NCBI RefSeq assembly: GCF_039993895.1
Contig: NZ_CP121194.1
Coordinates: 1,364,001 to 1,428,000 of the forward strand
DNA from: Edaphobacter paludis
GTDB taxonomy: Bacteria; Acidobacteriota; Terriglobia; Terriglobales; Acidobacteriaceae
DNA: 64,000 nt
Direction of reading: 5' to 3'
Within the stretch, counting starts at the first letter, position 1. Each line of letters starts with the position of its first letter. This document shows, piece after piece, positions 16,776-25,630 of this stretch. Below the pieces are notes generated by a model. The model was not told the DNA's origin and did not search any database. It saw only the letters and a program-made list of their open reading frames with translations. A program made the position numbers and the translations under genes.

Positions 16776-17207
16776 ATGTCAACGATAAAAGCGCATACCG
16801 AATATCTGTCCTTCCATACGGACGAACGCTACGAGATGGTCCACATTACACCGCAGATCGAGGAGATTGTGCGTCGCAGCGGTGTTGAGGATGGCCTTTG
16901 CTTTGTGTCTCCGATGCACATTACGGCGGCTATTTATGTGAACGACAATGAGGATGGGCTGATCGAAGATATTGGGACGTGGCTGGAGAAACTTGCTCCG
17001 GCGTGGCCGGGATATAAGCATCATCAGACCGGCGAAGATAATGCCGATGCTCATCTGAAGGCGCTGCTGCTGCATCATGAGACGACGCTGCCGGTTACCA
17101 AAGGACGGCTGGATCTGGGGACATGGCAGCGTATCTTTTATGCGGAGTTCGATGGGCAGCGGCGCAAACGCGTCATCGTGAAGCTGCTGGGCGTCGCAAA
17201 AGAATAA
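16776..17207 (+). CDS. YjbQ / UPF0047 family protein
   Basis: 143 residues, the normal size of this family. Conserved features are [11 protein letters not shown], the [19 protein letters not shown] segment and the C-terminal [20 protein letters not shown], with histidines lining a putative active site. Members can show secondary thiamine-phosphate synthase activity; the physiological role is unclear. Its 3' end overlaps the convergent motB gene by 35 bases. A single-gene unit. Confidence 0.9.
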   Translation: MSTIKAHTEYLSFHTDERYEMVHITPQIEEIVRRSGVEDGLCFVSPMHITAAIYVNDNEDGLIEDIGTWLEKLAPAWPGYKHHQTGEDNADAHLKALLLHHETTLPVTKGRLDLGTWQRIFYAEFDGQRRKRVIVKLLGVAKE

Positions 17208-17928
17208 TGTCTACGCGGCGGTTTTGGGCGCGTCCATCTTCGGTTGCGTTGCTGGCTACGGGATGAAACTCCGCATATCCGGCGGCGGAGACATTGGCCG
17301 GATCGATGGGACCGCGTTCGAGGAGAAGGCGTGCAATGGCGGTGGCGCGCGCGGTGGACAGCTCCCAGTTGGTGGCGAATTGAGTGGTGTGGATAGGCAC
17401 GTTGTCGGTGTGACCTTCGATACGCAATGGGCCAGTAGGCAGAGTTTTCGCCAGACTGGAGAGCAGGGGAATGGAGGCGGCGCGGACCTCGGCTGAGCCG
17501 GAGGGAAAGAAGCCGGCCTCATGCAGAGAGATGACGAGGCCCTCTGTTGTGATGCGCATGGTCACGCTGCCTGGTGGAATGTGTCCGGCGGCTACTTGTG
17601 CGGCCAATAAACGGTTCAGGTGCTTTTCTGTCTCCTCTGCTGTTTCTACTCGTATGGAGGGGAGGGGAAGTGGCATTGCGGCTGGGGTCGAGTTGGCGGG
17701 AGCGCTGCGGCGATCGGTAAGGGGAGGGGTTTTTGAGTGGGCCTCAAAGACGCCGAGAGGCGTAAATGCCGATTGCATTGCGGTGGATAGCTCGGTCTGC
17801 TTGGATTTATTTGCCTGGCTGGATGCGAACAGGACAACAAAAAATGCGAAGAGAAGGGTGATGAAGTCGGCATAGGAGACCAGCCAGCGCTCGTGATTGA
17901 CGTGCTCGTGTTTCTTCTTGCGGCTCAT
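17173..17928 (-). CDS. motB: Flagellar motor stator protein MotB
   Basis: MotB couples ion flow to rotation and anchors the stator to peptidoglycan. The N-terminal membrane helix carries the ion-binding Asp in [19 protein letters not shown] (about residues 17-35). The C-terminal OmpA-like domain has [10 protein letters not shown] and [15 protein letters not shown] and ends in [11 protein letters not shown]. The start overlaps the motA stop by four bases (17,925-17,928). At the 3' end it runs 35 bases into the convergent yjbQ-like gene. Confidence 0.95.
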   Translation of the reverse strand: MSRKKKHEHVNHERWLVSYADFITLLFAFFVVLFASSQANKSKQTELSTAMQSAFTPLGVFEAHSKTPPLTDRRSAPANSTPAAMPLPLPSIRVETAEETEKHLNRLLAAQVAAGHIPPGSVTMRITTEGLVISLHEAGFFPSGSAEVRAASIPLLSSLAKTLPTGPLRIEGHTDNVPIHTTQFATNWELSTARATAIARLLLERGPIDPANVSAAGYAEFHPVASNATEDGRAQNRRVDIILLRRPAASR

Positions 17929-18704
17929 GCGGCGATGACCTCGGCTGGTTTTTCAGGTTTGCTGTCGAAGAGGAAGGTGCGGAGTTTCGTTTCGATCATG
18001 CGCGGGTTCATCCCCTCGAGAATGGAGATGACACCTTCGAGCATCATTTCTTTGATCATCTGCTCTTCGCGCTGGCGAATCTTCAGTTTGCCAGCGGCGG
18101 GGAGAAAGACGAGGTTTGCGAGCGCCACTCCGTATATTGTTGCGACGAACGCGACGGCGATGCCGCGACCGACTTCGTCGATGTTATTGAGGTGCTGCAT
18201 GACCTGAATCAGGCCGATGACCGCGCCGATGATGCCGACGGTGGGAGAGTATCCGCCGGCGGCTTCGAAGACTTGCGGGATTTTTTCTTCCATCTCGGTT
18301 TTGTTGTCGATCTCCATCTGCATGATCTTGCGAACTTCGCTGGGTTCGGTCCCGTCGATGGCGAGCATCAATGCCTGTTTGAGAAAAGGGTCTTCTACTC
18401 CAGAGAGATCCTGGTCGAGCGAGACGATTCCACTTTTTCTTGCCTTGTTGGCAAACTTGACGATCTGCATCACGACGGCTTCACCGTCGGAACCGTGGGA
18501 GAAGAAGATAGATGTTGCCTGCTTAAGTGCGGTCAGGAAGATCTTCATGGGAAACTGAAGCATGACTGCGCCGACGGTGCCTCCTATGACGATCATCGCT
18601 GCGGTGGGCTGGGTGATCTGAGAGATGCTGCCGCCTTCGATCATCATGCCTGCCATGATGCCGACGATGGCAAGTGCGATGCCGCCGATGCTGGCGAAAT
18701 CCAT
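17925..18704 (-). CDS. motA: Flagellar motor stator protein MotA
   Basis: Four-helix stator subunit forming the ion channel with MotB. Recognised by the N-terminal ALAIVGIMAGMMIEGGS, the cytoplasmic loop, and the helix-3/4 region GGYSPTVGIIGAVIGLIQVM followed by AVAFVATIYGVALANLVFLP. The SPTVGIIGAV segment with Pro is the ion-channel part. 259 residues is normal. Followed by overlapping motB and preceded by an FlbD/SwrD-like gene. Confidence 0.95.
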   Translation of the reverse strand: MDFASIGGIALAIVGIMAGMMIEGGSISQITQPTAAMIVIGGTVGAVMLQFPMKIFLTALKQATSIFFSHGSDGEAVVMQIVKFANKARKSGIVSLDQDLSGVEDPFLKQALMLAIDGTEPSEVRKIMQMEIDNKTEMEEKIPQVFEAAGGYSPTVGIIGAVIGLIQVMQHLNNIDEVGRGIAVAFVATIYGVALANLVFLPAAGKLKIRQREEQMIKEMMLEGVISILEGMNPRMIETKLRTFLFDSKPEKPAEVIAA

Positions 18705-18725
18705 ATAAAGTCCTCTCCCGGGGGC

Positions 18726-19004
18726 TTAGTCTTTCGATGATTGGCGTTCGAGGTCGCGGATGGTTTTTTGCGCGTCGTGGGCGGACTTCGCGCTGAGCGA
18801 GGCCGCAGCTTCGGGCCACGCTGCGGCGAGGACGCGGGCGCGGTAATCGAGTGTGCGCCGCGAGATCTCGATGGATGGCTCCAAGACAACGAGCTTCTCC
18901 CCGGTAATTAGAGTCAGCACGGTGTCTGGCGCGGATTCGGCGTATTTAATCAGGTCGCAGTTGACGATGAGGCGACTGCCGTTCAAGCGTGTCAGTTCAA
19001 TCAT
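18726..19004 (-). CDS. FlbD/SwrD-family flagellar protein
   Basis: The start MIELTRLNGSRLIVNCDLIK and the segment SAPDTVLTLITGEKLVVLE match the small FlbD/SwrD family, which in Bacillus raises stator power and is found with motAB. The family is usually about 60-80 residues; this one is 92, with an Ala/Lys-rich C-terminal extension. I use ATG 19,004; the ATG at 19,052 would add 16 atypical residues. It heads the flbD-motA-motB operon, with a sigma-28-like promoter just upstream. Confidence 0.85.
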   Translation of the reverse strand: MIELTRLNGSRLIVNCDLIKYAESAPDTVLTLITGEKLVVLEPSIEISRRTLDYRARVLAAAWPEAAASLSAKSAHDAQKTIRDLERQSSKD

Positions 19005-19027
19005 GCGGAGAGGCCCTCTGTCTTGTT

Positions 19028-19054
19028 CTATCGGCAACGATGCCGCCATCAATA
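19028..19054 (-). promoter_or_regulatory. Putative sigma-28 promoter of flbD-motAB
   Basis: On the minus strand TATT, then 15 bases, then GCCGATAG. The -10 part fits the sigma-28 consensus (GCCGATAA) closely; the -35 part differs at two of four positions. It lies 24 bases upstream of the FlbD-like start. Confidence 0.5.
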
Positions 19055-19095
19055 GGAGAGGCAGTCGTGTTGACCAAAAGTAATGGGACAGCGGC

Positions 19096-19122
19096 TAAAG
19101 TGCCTATGCGCCGGGCCGATGA
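19096..19122 (+). promoter_or_regulatory. Sigma-28 promoter of flagellin
   Basis: TAAA (19,096-19,099), exactly 15 bases, then GCCGATGA (19,115-19,122). This is an almost perfect match to the sigma-28 consensus TAAA-N15-GCCGATAA, 134 bases upstream of the flagellin start. Confidence 0.8.
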
Positions 19123-19255
19123 GGTGTGTGAACGCGGAGTCTTCCGCAAGGTGAACCGGAGCTTCTGGCTGCTTGATGGCAGGAGGAGTTTCAGATCAAC
19201 ACCCGGGGACAGTCGACGCGGTAGTTCAAATCGAGCAATACAGGAGTGTTTCCTC

Positions 19256-20764
19256 ATGTCCTTGGGTGTCTTGAACAACATCGCAGCAATCTACGCGCAG
19301 AACAATCTGAACCAGACGCAGAATAGTCTTCAGAATGTTTTGCAGCAGCTCTCCTCCGGTTCGCGCATCAACAGTGGCGCGGACGACGCGGCCGGTCTTG
19401 CCCTGGCAGACGGTCTTCACGCAAACGAAGCAGCGCTGAATCAGTCTTCGCAGAATGCCTCGTCGGGCGTTGGATTGTTGCAGACCGCCGATGGAGCGCT
19501 TTCGCAGGTGACTAACCTGTTGAACCGCGCGGTTACTCTGGCGACCGAAGCGTCCAACGGAACGCTGAACTCCAGCCAGGTCAGCTCAGCGAATCAGGAG
19601 TATCAAAACATCCTGACCGAGATCGGCAATATCGGATCGACGACAAACTTCAACGGGAACAGCGTGTTTTCCAGCACTGCGAAGACAGTATTCGTGAGCG
19701 ATGGAACATCGTCCGGCGCGACCACCTTCAATGAAGTTGTTGGAAGTCTCAGCGCTGCCAGCGTGGGCACGACAGCTCCTGGCGCAGGTGTTACGTCAGC
19801 AATCACCAACCCAGTCCCAGGTGCATCGGTGGCTGCGGTCCAGTCGACCAGCACGTTGACCTTTTCGGCGGGTGGCACGGAATCCGGCACTCTCTCGTTG
19901 GGAGTGGGAACGGGATCTCAGCACGTTATTACAATCGCTGCAGCCACCTCGCAGGCTGCTCTGGCGGCTCAGATCAACGGCGATTCCACCTTTGCAGCAG
20001 AAGGGATCAGTGCATCGCTCGCGGGCAATGTATTGACATTAAAGGGGCCCGCGAACGGATCGGGCAGCCTTGTGATAGGCACGAGCAATGTCGTGGACTC
20101 GACCTCCGGTGCGATCACGCCGACTGTTCCCTCGACTGCATCAGCCGCGATTGCCTCCACTGGATCCATCACGCTGGGTGCGACCACGGACACCATTTCT
20201 GGCACACTGAGTATTGCGGTGGGAGCCGGAGCGGCGCATAGCATCGCCATCGCAGCCGGCACCACAGGTGCGGGCTTGGCTGCTCAGATCAATGGAGACA
20301 GCACTTACAACACGGCGGGTGTTACAGCGGCGTACAACTCCACCACGGGCGCTCTGACGATCTCCGGACCGGCAGCAGGAGCCAGCAACCTCAGCTTTAC
20401 CGGCACCTCCCTCAGCCAGACGACAGTCCTGGGACCCGGAGCCGGAGCCGACTTCACCGGCTCTAGTGCATCTCTCACCGCAGCAAACGCGACGTCAGTT
20501 TTGACCACTGTGACCTCTGCGATCCAGAACATTGACTTCCAGCGCGGTAACATCGGCGCCAACATCAATGAGCTGAATGCGGCATCGAACGTCGCCAGTT
20601 CGGAGTCGGTGAACCTTACCTCTGCCGAAGATAGCGTCCGTTCGACCAACTACGGTCAGGCGACCAGCGACATGGCCAAGTACCAGGTGCTGAGCCAGAC
20701 CGGTATCAGCGCGCTGGCGCAGGCCAACAGCGTTCAGCAGGAGATCCTCAAACTGATGCAATAG
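19256..20764 (+). CDS. fliC: Flagellin
   Basis: Filament subunit, 502 residues. The N-terminal D0/D1 part contains LNQTQNSLQNVLQQLSSGSR and ADDAAGLALADGL; the C-terminal part has NIDFQRGNIGANINELNAAS and ends QQEILKLMQ. The central variable domain includes an internal duplication: two similar blocks of about 85 residues (about 198-285 and 302-390), each with AQINGDST and a LTLKGPA/LTISGPA strand. I start at ATG 19,256, preceded by AGGAG; the frame is open upstream but that part is non-coding leader. Expressed from the sigma-28 promoter at 19,096. Confidence 0.95.
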   Translation: MSLGVLNNIAAIYAQNNLNQTQNSLQNVLQQLSSGSRINSGADDAAGLALADGLHANEAALNQSSQNASSGVGLLQTADGALSQVTNLLNRAVTLATEASNGTLNSSQVSSANQEYQNILTEIGNIGSTTNFNGNSVFSSTAKTVFVSDGTSSGATTFNEVVGSLSAASVGTTAPGAGVTSAITNPVPGASVAAVQSTSTLTFSAGGTESGTLSLGVGTGSQHVITIAAATSQAALAAQINGDSTFAAEGISASLAGNVLTLKGPANGSGSLVIGTSNVVDSTSGAITPTVPSTASAAIASTGSITLGATTDTISGTLSIAVGAGAAHSIAIAAGTTGAGLAAQINGDSTYNTAGVTAAYNSTTGALTISGPAAGASNLSFTGTSLSQTTVLGPGAGADFTGSSASLTAANATSVLTTVTSAIQNIDFQRGNIGANINELNAASNVASSESVNLTSAEDSVRSTNYGQATSDMAKYQVLSQTGISALAQANSVQQEILKLMQ

Positions 20765-20777
20765 GTTCTATTGAAGG

Positions 20778-20813
20778 CGCGGTGGCTGCGGGGTTGTTGG
20801 CGTGGCCGCCGCG
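20778..20813 (+). terminator. Weak hairpin after flagellin
   Basis: CGCGGTGGC pairs with GGCCGCCGCG across a 17-base loop, followed by ATTTCATCTT. It could partly terminate the abundant flagellin transcript before fliD, but the stem has a wobble pair and the T-tract is poor. Confidence 0.35.
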
Positions 20814-20916
20814 ATTTCATCTTCGATGAGATGACATTAACTGCTTCTAATTCGCCCAAGGTCTGCATGGCCTGGTGATTGCTACGGACTGCATGGAATG
20901 GTGACTGGAAGGTGAC

Positions 20917-22275
20917 ATGGGTACGGTCGGAATAAATTTTGGAGCGGCCAGCAGCGGGCAGGGCTTTGATGTGGCGTCCACTGTCACGGCAATTCTCGCG
21001 AGTCAACAGGCGATTGAAAGTCCTTGGAAGAGCCAATTGACCGCGTTGCAGGCACAGGATGCAGTCTTTACGACGCTCGGCACTGATCTTTCGACACTCA
21101 CGACTGCTATGCAGTCGCTGACCGACTTCAACGGCGTGCTGGCGCAAAAACAGGGGGCCAGTTCCGATACCAATGTGCTGGCGTTGACTTCGGCTACTTC
21201 CACCGCTATCGCCGGCAGCCATACTATCTCCGTCACTGCGCTGGCGCAGACATCGTCCGACTACTCGGACACGCTTGCGAATGGAGCGGACACGTTGTCC
21301 GGCAGCCTGACTATTCAGGGACATACGATCACGGTGGACAGCAGCAGCAACACGCTTGCGTCGCTGGCAGGGGCCATCAATCTGGCTGGGATAGGCGTCA
21401 ATGCCAGCGTTATTACCGACGTCTCCGGTTCGCGACTCTCTCTGGTGAGCGGAACCAGCGGCTCAGCAGGGCAGCTTACGATTACCGGCAATAGCCTGAC
21501 CGATGCGACTACGAGTACAGCCATTGGGTTTAATACTGGACAAACCGGACAGGACGCCAGTCTGAACGTGGATGGGGTTGCTCTCCAGAGTGCTTCCAAT
21601 ACTGTGAGCAGCGCGATTCCGGGTGTCACCTTTCAACTGCTGACCTTGTCCGCGGCGCCGGTGCAGGTACAGATCACCAACGATACGTCGGCGGTGGGGA
21701 CAGCCATAGGGAGTGTCGTGGCCGCTTACAATGCCGTGGTCAAAGACATCAATGGTCAGGAAGGGAACGATTCGAGCGGGAACGCTCAACCGCTCTTTGG
21801 CAGCACCACATTGGCTTCGCTGCAGAACGATCTATCGAGCGCGCTCCTTGGCGGAGCCGCGAGCGGTTCCATCAGCAGCATTACTCAATTAGGCATCGGG
21901 TTCAACCAGGACGGGACATTGAGCCTGAACGCTGACAACCTCAATACGGCGTTGAACAACAACTTCTCCGACGTTGTTGGATTTCTGCAGAATGCGAGCA
22001 GCTTTGGACAGACCTTCGCCAACACGCTGAACAACCTTGGTACCCAGTCGCCTAACGGCGCCATTTATCTCGCCCAACAGCAGAACAGCGCGCAGGAAGC
22101 GACACTCACGCAGAGCATCAGTAACGAGGATGCGCTGCTGGCCACGGAAAAAACCACACTTACAACGGAATTGAATACGGCCAACCAGGTTTTGCAGTCG
22201 ATTCCCGCTCAACTCAATCAAGTCAACGAGATGTATAGCGCCGTGACTGGCTACAACACAACTCCAGGAGGATAG
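20917..22275 (+). CDS. fliD: Flagellar filament cap protein FliD
   Basis: FliD caps the growing filament and helps flagellin fold into place. The N-terminus contains GQGFDVASTVTAILASQQAI, typical of FliD; a hook-IN-like segment (SGSLTIQGHTITVDSSSNTL) occurs near residue 130, and the C-terminal domain shows the usual VVAAYNAVVKDIN and ALNNNFSDVVGFLQN. 452 residues is within range. GGAAGGTGAC precedes the ATG. It lies between flagellin and fliS, the standard late-gene order. Confidence 0.94.
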   Translation: MGTVGINFGAASSGQGFDVASTVTAILASQQAIESPWKSQLTALQAQDAVFTTLGTDLSTLTTAMQSLTDFNGVLAQKQGASSDTNVLALTSATSTAIAGSHTISVTALAQTSSDYSDTLANGADTLSGSLTIQGHTITVDSSSNTLASLAGAINLAGIGVNASVITDVSGSRLSLVSGTSGSAGQLTITGNSLTDATTSTAIGFNTGQTGQDASLNVDGVALQSASNTVSSAIPGVTFQLLTLSAAPVQVQITNDTSAVGTAIGSVVAAYNAVVKDINGQEGNDSSGNAQPLFGSTTLASLQNDLSSALLGGAASGSISSITQLGIGFNQDGTLSLNADNLNTALNNNFSDVVGFLQNASSFGQTFANTLNNLGTQSPNGAIYLAQQQNSAQEATLTQSISNEDALLATEKTTLTTELNTANQVLQSIPAQLNQVNEMYSAVTGYNTTPGG

Positions 22276-22279
22276 TCAC

Positions 22280-22753
22280 ATGAATGAGACGAGCTATCAG
22301 CAGCAGGCTTTAGTAGGAGCGACAGGGGTGGAACTTGTGGTCGCTCTCTATGACGCGGCTATCCGCTTTCTTTATCGGGCGATGCAGTGCGTGGAAGAGG
22401 GAGACGTTCGCGGGCGGCGGGTTGCCGTGAACAAGGTGATCGATATCCTGATGTATCTACAGGCACGGCTGCGCCCGGATGTGGGTGCGAGCGTTGCGTC
22501 GTCGCTGGCCGACTTCTATGCTGCGATGTTCACCATGACGCTGGAGGCATCGCATATTGCCTCGAAGGAGCAGTTTGAAGAGGTGATTGCCTGTGTGCGG
22601 AACGTTCGCGATGCATGGGTGATTGTCGCTCGCGATCCGGAGGCGGGAAGGGTACTGCCCCGAGAACTGCGGACGAGAGAAGAGAAGTTTGTGCGGGTCA
22701 CAGAGATTCAGACCACGACGAGCGAACCCGTCGTATCGCGTTGGCTTGCTTAA
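22280..22753 (+). CDS. fliS: Flagellin export chaperone FliS
   Basis: Cytoplasmic chaperone that binds the flagellin C-terminus and prevents premature assembly. The start NETSYQQQALVGATGVELVV and LYDAAIRFLYRAMQCVEEGD are typical, as is DILMYLQARL. At 157 residues it is slightly longer than usual, with a hydrophilic C-terminal tail. The ribosome-binding site CAGGAGG lies upstream; four bases separate it from fliD. Its stop abuts the end of the convergent ABC transporter gene directly. Confidence 0.93.
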   Translation: MNETSYQQQALVGATGVELVVALYDAAIRFLYRAMQCVEEGDVRGRRVAVNKVIDILMYLQARLRPDVGASVASSLADFYAAMFTMTLEASHIASKEQFEEVIACVRNVRDAWVIVARDPEAGRVLPRELRTREEKFVRVTEIQTTTSEPVVSRWLA

Positions 22754-24496
22754 TTATGTAGCGATGGATAATTCTTCTTCGAGCCGCTGCTTTTCAAACA
22801 GGCTGGTGTAATAGCCATTTCGTGCAAGCAACTCATCGTGTGTTCCTCGTTCTGCGATGCGGCCGTTGACCAGCACGGCGATCTGATCGGCGTTGCGCGC
22901 AGTGGAGATGCGATGCGAGATGAAGACAGTGGTGCGGCCCCGCATGCCTTGTCGCAGCCCGCTCAGGATGCGCTCTTCTGTATAGGTATCGACGCTGGCA
23001 AGAGCATCGTCGAGAACGAGAATGCGGGGGTCGCGGATGACTGCGCGGGCGATGGAGGTGCGCTGTTTCTGCCCTCCGGAGAGCGTCACACCGCGCTCAC
23101 CAACCATGGTATCGAACCCTTTTGGGAACTCTAGAATCTCGGTGCTGATGTGGGCGATGCTGGCGGCATCCTCCACTTCTTCGCTGGTGGCGTCAGGCTT
23201 GCCAAAGGCAATGTTTTTGCGGATGGTCTCAGAGAAAAGAAATGTCTCCTGTGGGACAAACCCGATGCTCTTGCGAAGTTCGTCGAGCGTGAAGTGGCGA
23301 ATGGGTTGACCGTCGATGAGGACCGAGCCGGGTGGTGCGTCGTGCAGGCGGGGGATGAGGCTAACCAGGGTTGACTTGCCTGAGCCGGTGGGTCCGACGA
23401 TTGCCAGGCTGGTGCCGGCAGGAATGTGAAGGTTGATGTTGTGCAGGACGTCGGCCGAGTTGGGATACGCGAAGGTGAGATTGCGGAATTCGATGTCGCC
23501 GGTGATAGGGCTGTCGGTGGCGTTTGGATCGTCTGCTATCAAAGGCTTCTGCTTGAGGAGTTCGTCGATGCGGACGACTGAGGCGGTGCCGCGCTGGAAG
23601 AGGTTGACGACCCAGCCGACGGCGATCATGGGCCAAGTGAGCTGCACCATGTAGACGATGAATGAGGTGAACTGACCGACTGAGATGCGGTGGGAGACGA
23701 CTTCGTGACCACCTACGAGCAGCGTAATCATGAGCGACAGGCCGAGGACGAATTCAAGCGTCGGCCAGAGCATGGCCATGAGACGGACGAGGTAGAGGCT
23801 GCGACGGATGTATTCCTGGTTGGCGGTCTCAAAGGAGGCTATCTCGGCCTCTTCCTGAACGAAGGCACGGATGAGGCGGGCTCCTGAGAAGTTCTCCTGC
23901 GCTTTGGCAGAAATGTCAGAGAACATGGCCTGGATGCGCTCGAAGCGGCGATGGATACGCGCGCCGAAGTATTGCACCAGGACCGAGGCGATGGGGAGGG
24001 GAACGAAGGCATAGAGGGTCAGCTTTGGGCTGATGCGAATCATGAAGGGCAGCGCGGCGGCGGTGAAGACGATGGTATTGGCGCTGTACATGATGGCCGG
24101 GCCGAGAAGCTGCCGGACGGCGTTGAGATCGTTGGTCGTGCGAGCCATGATGTCGCCGGTGCGGTGTGTGTGGAAGAAGCTGGCGGACTGGCGTTCGAGA
24201 TTGGCGAAGAGATCGTTGCGGAGGTCGTATTCGATGTCACGTGAGGCGCCGATGATGACCTGTCGTGTGATGTAAAGAAATATGGCGGATAATACGGCAA
24301 TTACGACAAGCCGGAGTGCGTGGTGGACGACTTTGGCTTCGGTGAGGCCATGTTGCATGTCGTCGATTGCGCCGCCGATGACAAGCGGGATGAGGACTTT
24401 GATGACGTTGTAGAAGATGACAGCTACGCCGCCCCAGGCGAGGCTTTTCCAGTATCGCCGGAGGTAGGGGAAGAGCGGTCTGAGTCTTTCGAGCAT
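22754..24496 (-). CDS. ABC exporter, MsbA-like half transporter
   Basis: A fused membrane-ATPase half transporter of 580 residues that works as a homodimer or heterodimer. Six membrane helices lie in residues about 18-310. The nucleotide-binding domain has Walker A GPTGSGKS, Q-loop FVPQETFLF, signature LSGGQKQR, Walker B RILVLDDALASVD and the switch His in FISHR. Aspartate replaces the usual catalytic Glu after Walker B (DDA rather than DEA/DEP), as in degenerate sites of heterodimeric exporters. Substrate cannot be told; lipids or drugs are typical. Confidence 0.9.
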   Translation of the reverse strand: MLERLRPLFPYLRRYWKSLAWGGVAVIFYNVIKVLIPLVIGGAIDDMQHGLTEAKVVHHALRLVVIAVLSAIFLYITRQVIIGASRDIEYDLRNDLFANLERQSASFFHTHRTGDIMARTTNDLNAVRQLLGPAIMYSANTIVFTAAALPFMIRISPKLTLYAFVPLPIASVLVQYFGARIHRRFERIQAMFSDISAKAQENFSGARLIRAFVQEEAEIASFETANQEYIRRSLYLVRLMAMLWPTLEFVLGLSLMITLLVGGHEVVSHRISVGQFTSFIVYMVQLTWPMIAVGWVVNLFQRGTASVVRIDELLKQKPLIADDPNATDSPITGDIEFRNLTFAYPNSADVLHNINLHIPAGTSLAIVGPTGSGKSTLVSLIPRLHDAPPGSVLIDGQPIRHFTLDELRKSIGFVPQETFLFSETIRKNIAFGKPDATSEEVEDAASIAHISTEILEFPKGFDTMVGERGVTLSGGQKQRTSIARAVIRDPRILVLDDALASVDTYTEERILSGLRQGMRGRTTVFISHRISTARNADQIAVLVNGRIAERGTHDELLARNGYYTSLFEKQRLEEELSIAT

Positions 24497-24549
24497 AAGC
24501 GTTGGTCTAGGTGGGCCAGTCGGTTTACGTTGCCTCGGATTAGACGCGA

Positions 24550-25200
24550 TTAGAGGGCCTCTGGATGCGAAGAAGATTGGGTCTGGGCACCGGATGCTGC
24601 CGCGGCCGGTTTGGTCTCCTGTGCGGGTGATTCTGCCGGAGCGGAGCCGGCTTCGGGCTGCGATGTGGAATCTGCGGCGGCGGGCTTGGGGGCAGGAGGT
24701 TCCGGCTGGGTGTCGGACATGCTTACCAGTTCGACATCGAAGACGAGGTTGGACTTGGCGGGAATGACGGGTGGGCGGCCTGTTTCTCCGTAGGCGAGCT
24801 GATAGGGGATGAAGAGACGGCGTTTGCCACCGACGTGCATGCCTTCAAAGCCGGTGTCCCAGCCGATGATGACTCGCTTGGCTCCGTAAGGAAAGCTGAT
24901 GGGTTCGCCGCCGGGATGGTCGTAGGAGGAGTCGAACTTGGTGCCATCAGGAAGCCAGCCGGTGTAGCGGACCGTGTACCACTTCTGGGTCTCGGCGATG
25001 GGGCCTTTGCCAATGATGATGTCGATGTACTTCAGCGAGTAGAGGGGCTTGGGAATTCCGGGCACTCTCGGGATTTTGGGGACAGGGGATGTTGTTGCGG
25101 GGTGATGGTGAACGACGGTAGTTTTATGGGTTGTAGTCTGGGCGGTGGAGGCTACAGTGATGGTGGCCAGCAGGGCGAGCGAGGAGAGCATTAGCTTCAT
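24550..25200 (-). CDS. Secreted FKBP-type peptidyl-prolyl isomerase
   Basis: Assists periplasmic protein folding by prolyl isomerisation. A signal peptide is present (residues 1-20, ending ASTAQ), then a Pro/His-rich linker, then one FKBP domain from about residue 55 to 160: WYTVRYTGWLPDGTKFDSSY, VIIGWDTGFEGMHVGGKRR, IPYQLAYGETG, IPAKSNLVFDVELVS. A 55-residue Ala/Pro/Glu-rich tail follows and is probably disordered. Located upstream of an ABC exporter on the same strand. Confidence 0.92.
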   Translation of the reverse strand: MKLMLSSLALLATITVASTAQTTTHKTTVVHHHPATTSPVPKIPRVPGIPKPLYSLKYIDIIIGKGPIAETQKWYTVRYTGWLPDGTKFDSSYDHPGGEPISFPYGAKRVIIGWDTGFEGMHVGGKRRLFIPYQLAYGETGRPPVIPAKSNLVFDVELVSMSDTQPEPPAPKPAAADSTSQPEAGSAPAESPAQETKPAAAASGAQTQSSSHPEAL

Positions 25201-25222
25201 TGGGGGTCTCAGATTCAGGGAA

Positions 25223-25561
25223 TTAGGAGAGAGTGATGCTTGCGTCGTTGAGGTGCTCGCGCAGGAGGCGTTGTGTGAGGGTCTTCAGGTCTTCTCCGGT
25301 TTTGGGGAGGACGAAGGCGCTGGTGGCCTCGGACCATTCGAGCTTGAAGCTGGTGGAGGTGGCGGAGATCCAGAGCTGGCGGACGGGGGTGTTGGGCGTG
25401 AGAACGAACTTGCTGGTACCGTCTTCGAAGACGATGTTGAGCACGCCGTTGTTCTCTTCGGCTTCGAAGGCCTCGGAGTCCTCTTCGGCGACGATGAGGG
25501 ATTGCTTGAGAGCTTCGAGGGCGCGGTCGTATTCGCGGCGGAACGTTGTTTCGTCGAGCAT
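25223..25561 (-). CDS. cyaY: Frataxin-like iron-binding protein CyaY
   Basis: 112 residues matching the frataxin/CyaY fold: an acidic N-terminal helix (LDETTFRREYDRALEALKQS then EEDSEAFEAEEN), a central sheet with GVLNIVFEDGTSKFVL, PVRQLWISATSTSFKLEW and a C-terminal helix (LKTLTQRLLREHL). CyaY binds iron and modulates Fe-S cluster assembly on IscS/IscU. No isc or suf genes are nearby. It is divergent from tex, with about 70 bases between them. Confidence 0.85.
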   Translation of the reverse strand: MLDETTFRREYDRALEALKQSLIVAEEDSEAFEAEENNGVLNIVFEDGTSKFVLTPNTPVRQLWISATSTSFKLEWSEATSAFVLPKTGEDLKTLTQRLLREHLNDASITLS

Positions 25562-25630
25562 AGCTTTAGTTTAGCGCGGGTGAGTAAGAACGGATTTTCC
25601 AGATGGTTTACCGCTAGGATGGGAATATCC

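Noticed and set aside
18989-19255. N-terminal extension of flagellin
   Set aside because: It would cover the sigma-28 promoter; ATG 19,256 has AGGAG and starts with the conserved flagellin N-terminus.
22687-22706. TGTGCGGGTCACAG within fliS as another CRP-like site
   Set aside because: Half-site spacing is wrong and it lies inside coding sequence.
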